DNA from: Aliidiomarina minuta
Lineage (GTDB): Bacteria > Pseudomonadota > Gammaproteobacteria > Enterobacterales > Alteromonadaceae
Direction of reading: 5' to 3'
NCBI RefSeq assembly: GCF_003987145.1
Contig: NZ_PIPL01000001.1
Coordinates: 1,054,001-1,118,000 of the forward strand
Length of the DNA stretch: 64,000 bases
Shown: positions 59,986 through 64,000 of the stretch, piece by piece
How the letters are laid out: each line of letters begins with the position of its first letter
Numbering within the stretch: position 1 is the stretch's first letter
The notes under the pieces: model-generated
Told to the model about the DNA's origin: nothing
The model's database searches: none
The model's input: only the letters and a program-made list of their open reading frames with translations
Program-made: the position numbers and the translations under genes

Positions 59986-61394
59986 TAAGCTTGCTCCTCA
60001 CGCGCTTTGATAAAGTCCAGTGCCAGGTTGATACGTGCCACGGCGGTTGCCTGAGGCAGTGCTGCCAGGGTTACATCCAGTGAAGGCGAATTGCCACCGC
60101 CGGTGACCGCCACACGCAATGGCATACCCACTTTGCCCATACCGACATCAAGCTCCTCACAGGTTTCTTGAATAACCTGTTGCACGGCTTCTGCCTGCCA
60201 CTCTGTTAAGGATTCCAGCTTATCGCGAACTAACGCCAAAGCAGATCCGGCCACTGGACGCAGGTGTTTCTTAGCTGCCGCAGGGTCAAACTCAGTCACT
60301 TCCTGATAGAAGTAACGGCTGATATCAGCCATTTCAGTCAAGGTTTTAACCCGGTCAGCCTGCAATTTAACAATTTCAGTCAACGCCGGGCCGGCGCTGG
60401 TATCTACACCCAGGCGTTGAAAATGCCAGCCCAGCTCAGCAGCGACTTCTTCAGCTGGCAGGGTTTTCATATAATGTTGATTCAGCCAGTTAAGTTTTTC
60501 AGTATTAAAGGCCGAAGCAGCTTTATTAATATCAGAAAGTTTAAACAAGCTGATCATTTCGTCGACAGTAAAGACTTCCTGATCACCATGGGACCAACCC
60601 AGACGAACCAGGTAGTTGAGCAGCGCCTGAGGTAAATAACCTTTATCACGATACTCCATGACGCTAACTGCACCATGGCGCTTCGACAGCTTCTTGCCAT
60701 CGTCACCCAGAATCATAGAGACATGGGCATACTCAGGCACAGGTGCGCCCAGGGCCTTGAGGATATTTATCTGGCGTGGGGTATTATTAATATGATCTTC
60801 ACCACGTACTACGTGAGTAATGCCCATATCCCAGTCATCCACTACAACGCAGAAATTGTAAGTCGGAGTACCGTCGGTGCGGGCAATAATAAGGTCATCC
60901 AGTTCCTGATTTGAGAACTCAATATGACCCCGGACGTGATCATCAAAAGCAACCGAACCTTCTTGCGGGTTACGGAAACGGATCACATAAGGCTGACCAG
61001 GCTGCCCTTCTTTATCCCGGCATAAACCGTCATAGCGTGGCTTTTCACCCGCTGCCATTTGCTCTTCACGCATTTTATCCAGGCGTTCTACCGAGCAGTA
61101 GCACTTATAGGCCTTCCCTTCTTCCAGCAAACGATCCAGAAGTTCGCGGTAACGGTCAAAACGGTCGGTCTGATACACAGGGCCTTCATCATAATCCAGT
61201 CCCAGCCATTGCATGCCCTCTAAGATGGCATCGATGGCTGGTTGCGTGGAGCGTTCACGGTCGGTGTCTTCAATACGCAATACGAATTTGCCACCAGCAG
61301 CCTTCGCCACCAACCAGGAATACAACGCCGTACGAGCGCCCCCTACATGCAAATAACCAGTAGGGCTCGGGGCAAAACGGGACACAATACTCAT
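59985..61394 (-). CDS. gltX: Glutamyl-tRNA synthetase
   Basis: 469 residues (E. coli 471). Class I synthetase: PSPTGYLHVGGARTALYSWL containing the HIGH-type motif (HVGG), and KLSKRHGAVSV as the KMSKS motif. SVERLDKMREEQMAAGEKPRYDG near residue 110 belongs to the zinc-binding insert, with CYCSVE supplying two cysteines. Charges tRNA-Glu, whose genes lie 2.3-2.7 kb away on the same strand. First gene of the gltX-can unit. Confidence 0.99.
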   Translation of the reverse strand: MSIVSRFAPSPTGYLHVGGARTALYSWLVAKAAGGKFVLRIEDTDRERSTQPAIDAILEGMQWLGLDYDEGPVYQTDRFDRYRELLDRLLEEGKAYKCYCSVERLDKMREEQMAAGEKPRYDGLCRDKEGQPGQPYVIRFRNPQEGSVAFDDHVRGHIEFSNQELDDLIIARTDGTPTYNFCVVVDDWDMGITHVVRGEDHINNTPRQINILKALGAPVPEYAHVSMILGDDGKKLSKRHGAVSVMEYRDKGYLPQALLNYLVRLGWSHGDQEVFTVDEMISLFKLSDINKAASAFNTEKLNWLNQHYMKTLPAEEVAAELGWHFQRLGVDTSAGPALTEIVKLQADRVKTLTEMADISRYFYQEVTEFDPAAAKKHLRPVAGSALALVRDKLESLTEWQAEAVQQVIQETCEELDVGMGKVGMPLRVAVTGGGNSPSLDVTLAALPQATAVARINLALDFIKAREEQA

Positions 61395-61464
61395 AATCTA
61401 CTTAACCTTCAGCTGTCAGAATCGACTTACAAATGCCGGCTAGTTTAGCAGAATTCACCCCATG

Positions 61465-62151
61465 TTAGTCATCCAGATTATTAAATAAGTGCTTACGCAT
61501 GCTCTCAGATACCTCGTCCGGGCGCTCATAGTCGCGTTCCCAACGATAAGCACGCACCGTTGCTTCACGGTTGCCCACCCGCTCTACCCAGTCGCGTACA
61601 TGAGGGTAATCTTTTAAGTCAATTTGCTGATCCTGCCAGTGTTTACACCAGGGATAACAAGCCATATCAACAATGCTGTATTCGCCGCAGACATAAGGTT
61701 TATCCGCCAGTTGCTTATCCAGCACCGCATATAAGCGCTGGCTTTCTTTGAGGTAGCGTTTTTGCGCATAAGGAATGGTTTCCGGCGCATATTTAAAGAA
61801 ATGATGATTCTGACCCAGCATAGGACCTAAACTGGCCATCTGCCAGAACAGCCACTGCAGAGCCTGATGCTTTTCTCTTGTTTTGGCGGGCAAAAAGCGA
61901 CTGTGTTTTTCCGCCAGATAAAGCAGAATTTCACCAGACTCAAATAATGCCAATGGTTCGCCACCGTCTTCAGGTTCATGATCCACCAGAGCGGGCATTT
62001 TATTATTCGGGGAGATTTTCAAAAACTCAGGCTGATGTTGATCGCCATTCATAATATCCACGGTTTTAATGGTATAAGGCAGATCAAGCTCTTCCAGCAG
62101 CATGGTAATTTTATGGCCATTGGGAGTCGGAAAGTAATACAGGTCATACAT
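61465..62151 (-). CDS. yfcG: Glutathione S-transferase family protein YfcG (disulfide-bond oxidoreductase)
   Basis: 228 residues from the ATG at 62151, which has AAAGG 8 bases upstream. A GTG nine bases earlier is possible. The N-terminal thioredoxin-like domain YFPTPNGHKITMLLEE is followed by KISPNNKMPALVDHEPEDGGEPL. The C-terminal helical domain has LQWLFWQMASLGPMLGQNHHF. These match E. coli YfcG, an atypical GST without the usual serine or tyrosine and with strong disulfide reductase activity. Lies between gltX and the tRNA-Val cluster on the same strand. Confidence 0.93.
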   Translation of the reverse strand: MYDLYYFPTPNGHKITMLLEELDLPYTIKTVDIMNGDQHQPEFLKISPNNKMPALVDHEPEDGGEPLALFESGEILLYLAEKHSRFLPAKTREKHQALQWLFWQMASLGPMLGQNHHFFKYAPETIPYAQKRYLKESQRLYAVLDKQLADKPYVCGEYSIVDMACYPWCKHWQDQQIDLKDYPHVRDWVERVGNREATVRAYRWERDYERPDEVSESMRKHLFNNLDD

Positions 62152-62289
62152 AGAAGGCACCTTTAAAACTACAAGAAAAATCTCTTCAGATAGTTATGCA
62201 CTATGACCGCTATAAGTACAACAGTAGTAGAAGCAAAAACTCTATAAGTTCAGGCTTGTATTTTCTTTAAAGGAATTATTATCAGGAAG

Positions 62290-62365
62290 TGGTGGGTGGT
62301 ACTGGGCTCGAACCAGTGACCCTCGCCTTGTAAGGGCGATGCTCTCCCAGCTGAGCTAACCACCC
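62290..62365 (-). tRNA. tRNA-Val (anticodon TAC), copy 1
   Basis: 76 nt, CCA encoded. Acceptor GGGTGGT with ACCACCC, discriminator A, anticodon loop CTTACAA giving TAC. T-arm intact. All three copies are identical. Confidence 0.98.
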
Positions 62366-62426
62366 ATCGTGGTTGACCTTGCGGTCCTGGTAGCGCCTGG
62401 CGGCCTACCTGGGATACTTGAAATGC

Positions 62427-62502
62427 TGGTGGGTGGTACTGGGCTCGAACCAGTGACCCTCGCCTTGTAAGGGCGATGCTCTCCCAGCTGAGCTAACCAC
62501 CC
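62427..62502 (-). tRNA. tRNA-Val (anticodon TAC), copy 2
   Basis: Identical to the other two tRNA-Val copies. The 61-bp spacer to copy 1 contains a small GC-rich inverted repeat only. Confidence 0.98.
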
Positions 62503-62567
62503 ATATACGGTGTATCTCAGCATTTCTTTGTTTTACTTTCTTTGTCGTACTACGTGCAGCCACAAAA

Positions 62568-62643
62568 TGGTGGGTGGTACTGGGCTCGAACCAGTGACCC
62601 TCGCCTTGTAAGGGCGATGCTCTCCCAGCTGAGCTAACCACCC
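62568..62643 (-). tRNA. tRNA-Val (anticodon TAC), copy 3
   Basis: Identical to the other two copies. First to be transcribed from the promoter at 62669-62696. Confidence 0.98.
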
Positions 62644-62668
62644 ATATTTCGCCGGACTGCGGGGCGCT

Positions 62669-62696
62669 ATTATAGAGACACGCCGGGATCTGTCAA
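62669..62696 (-). promoter_or_regulatory. Promoter of the tRNA-Val operon
   Basis: Minus strand: -35 TTGACA (62691-62696), 16-bp spacer, -10 TATAAT (62669-62674), both perfect consensus. They are followed by the discriminator AGCGCCCCGC that marks stringent control. Confidence 0.88.
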
Positions 62697-62749
62697 TAAA
62701 AAAGTATACTGCAAAGTACTAAGTGCTGCAAAAACAGGCAATCACAAGC

Positions 62750-64000
62750 TTAACCGTACTCCTTGAGTTGCTCACGCAGCTCGTGAAGTTCATCGCGCAT
62801 AGAAGCGGCTTTTTCAAACTCCAGATCCTGCGCCGCTTTGTACATAGCTTTTTCCTGCGCGGTAATGGCCGCCAGAATGTCTTTGCTGTTGCGGTAGACT
62901 GGCAAATCTTTTTTCAGACGCGCGACTTCTTTTTTACGTTTACGCGCGGCACCGCCACCTAAGTCCATCACATCAGTAATGCGTTTGTTCAGACCCAGTG
63001 GGGTAATGCCATGTTCTTCATTGTAAGCAATTTGCACAGCACGACGACGCTCGGTCTCATCCATGGCTCTTTGCATCGAACCGGTAATACGGTCTGCATA
63101 TAAAATGGCACGCCCGCTCAGATTCCGGGCCGCCCGCCCTATCGTCTGAATCAATGAACGTTCAGCACGCAGAAAACCTTCTTTATCGGCATCCAGGATG
63201 GCTACCAGCGAAACCTCCGGTAAGTCCAGGCCTTCCCGTAACAGGTTAATGCCCACCAGACAGTCAAATTCGCCCAGGCGCAGGTCACGAATGATTTCCA
63301 TGCGCTCTACAGTATCAATATCCGAATGCAGATAACGCACTTTAATGCCATGTTCATCCAGATAATCGGTCAGATCTTCGGCCATTTTTTTGGTCAGCGT
63401 AGTCGCCAGTACCCGCTCATTGAGTTCCACCCGCATGCGCACCTCAGACATTAAGTCATCTACCTGAGTCGCCACCGGGCGCACTTCAATGACAGGGTCC
63501 AGCAAACCTGTGGGTCTGACCACCTGCTCTACGACCTCGCCATTGCAACGTTCAATTTCATAATTGCCGGGGGTTGCCGACACGTACATGGTCTGTGGCG
63601 CTATGGCTTCAAATTCATCAAACTTCAAAGGCCGGTTATCCAGCGCTGAAGGCAAACGGAAACCATAACCGACCAGGTTTTCTTTGCGCGAACGATCGCC
63701 CTTATACATGGCCCCGATCTGAGACACCGTCACATGAGATTCATCAATAATCAGCAAGGCGTCGTCCGGCAGATAATCCATCAGCGTCGGTGGCGGCTCG
63801 CCGGGCGCCCGACCGGATAAATAGCGCGAGTAATTTTCAATGCCTGAGCAATAGCCCAGTTCCAGCATCATTTCGATATCAAAATGAGTGCGTTCGCGAA
63901 TGCGCTGTTCTTCAATCAGTTTGTTTTCACCAAAAAACTGTTCGCGGCGATCTTTTAATTCTTCTTTTATATGATCAATGGCTTCAATGATTTTTTCACG
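62750..64000 (-). CDS. uvrB: Excinuclease ABC subunit B, C-terminal 416 residues (5' part outside window)
   Basis: The open frame continues past the window edge, beyond the ATG at 63871 (for example DRREQFFGENKLIEEQRIRER precedes it; written as key residues only). Visible: the DESH helicase motif II (IIDESHVTVSQIG), EVRPVATQVDDLMSEV, RYLHSDIDTVERMEIIRDLR, the second helicase core LLREGLDLPEVSLVAILDADKEGFLRA (key residues REGLDLPE), QTIGRAARN (motif VI) and a C-terminal UVR domain (LEFEKAASMRDELHELREQL). Damage-recognition helicase of nucleotide excision repair. The upstream ATP-binding Walker A is not in the window. Confidence 0.98.
   Translation of the reverse strand, partial: REKIIEAIDHIKEELKDRREQFFGENKLIEEQRIRERTHFDIEMMLELGYCSGIENYSRYLSGRAPGEPPPTLMDYLPDDALLIIDESHVTVSQIGAMYKGDRSRKENLVGYGFRLPSALDNRPLKFDEFEAIAPQTMYVSATPGNYEIERCNGEVVEQVVRPTGLLDPVIEVRPVATQVDDLMSEVRMRVELNERVLATTLTKKMAEDLTDYLDEHGIKVRYLHSDIDTVERMEIIRDLRLGEFDCLVGINLLREGLDLPEVSLVAILDADKEGFLRAERSLIQTIGRAARNLSGRAILYADRITGSMQRAMDETERRRAVQIAYNEEHGITPLGLNKRITDVMDLGGGAARKRKKEVARLKKDLPVYRNSKDILAAITAQEKAMYKAAQDLEFEKAASMRDELHELREQLKEYG

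Noticed and set aside
62366..62426. Possible small REP-like palindrome between tRNA-Val copies
   Set aside because: GGTAG...CTACC arms are present, but the sequence does not match the two REP arrays and the stem is only 5 bp perfect.
62405..62641. 78-residue ORF across tRNA-Val copies
   Set aside because: A translation of tRNA sequence; it contains the same peptide twice because it crosses two identical tRNAs.

Overview
The window reads as a stretch of gammaproteobacterial chromosome. The protein set is that of a marine Alteromonadales-type organism, and Idiomarinaceae is my best guess. This is inference from gene content and order: a Na+-pumping oxaloacetate decarboxylase (oadGAB), alaS-csrA-tRNA(Ser)-tRNA(Arg), ffh-rpsP-rimM-trmD-rplS, and trpH-yciO-scpA-scpB-rluB divergent from a trp operon with a TrpC-TrpF fusion. 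No rRNA, prophage, insertion sequence, CRISPR array or recognisable defence island was found. Almost all of the window is densely packed core genome.

Layout. 1-2840: end of nudL, sdaA, then cysB on the other strand. 2971-7739: a signalling and regulation cluster with an orphan histidine kinase, a membrane-anchored protein of unknown role, a YciH/SUI1 factor, a partner-switching pair (REC-PP2C-HATPase protein plus STAS protein) and a two-receiver protein whose first receiver is degenerate. 7810-13966: two secreted amidohydrolase-family proteins, cytochrome c' with a b561-type cytochrome, and a CheY-like regulator. 13968-17826: tyrA, a DnaJ-related gene, and the rpsP-rimM-trmD-rplS operon. 17827-18645: a noncoding region with a palindromic element and an array of six REP sequences. 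18646-22292: ffh with divergent ypjD and yfjD. 22360-29232: serine hydrolase lipoprotein, lytic transglycosylase lipoprotein, gshA, a BarA/ArcB-like hybrid kinase and a tiny two-TM protein. 29241-33485: a membrane protein with internal repeats, and oadBAG. 33606-37690: tRNA-Arg x2, tRNA-Ser, csrA, alaS, recX. 37772-43364: SIMPL protein, agmatine deiminase family protein, rluB, scpB, scpA, yciO, trpH. 43428-50378: trp promoter, leader peptide with three Trp codons, attenuator and trpEGD(CF)BA. 50317-57820: small conserved-looking gene, perM family, yfcH, ybbP-ybbA, tesA, a diverged folK-like gene and folM. 57821-58612: a second REP array. 58648-59182: three tRNA-Glu, one decayed tRNA-Glu and tRNA-Ala. 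59347-64000: can, gltX, yfcG, three tRNA-Val and the 3' part of uvrB.

The best candidates for something under-described are the regulatory cluster with its pseudo-receiver, the amidohydrolase pair in which two of three domains appear to have lost their metal ligands, two related composite REP arrays on either side of the window, a decayed tRNA-Glu with a second copy of its replacement sequence, a triplicated membrane module, a 55-residue protein coupled to a hybrid kinase, and a promoter-proximal hairpin before rpsP. I did not see a clear new multi-gene defence or metabolic system.
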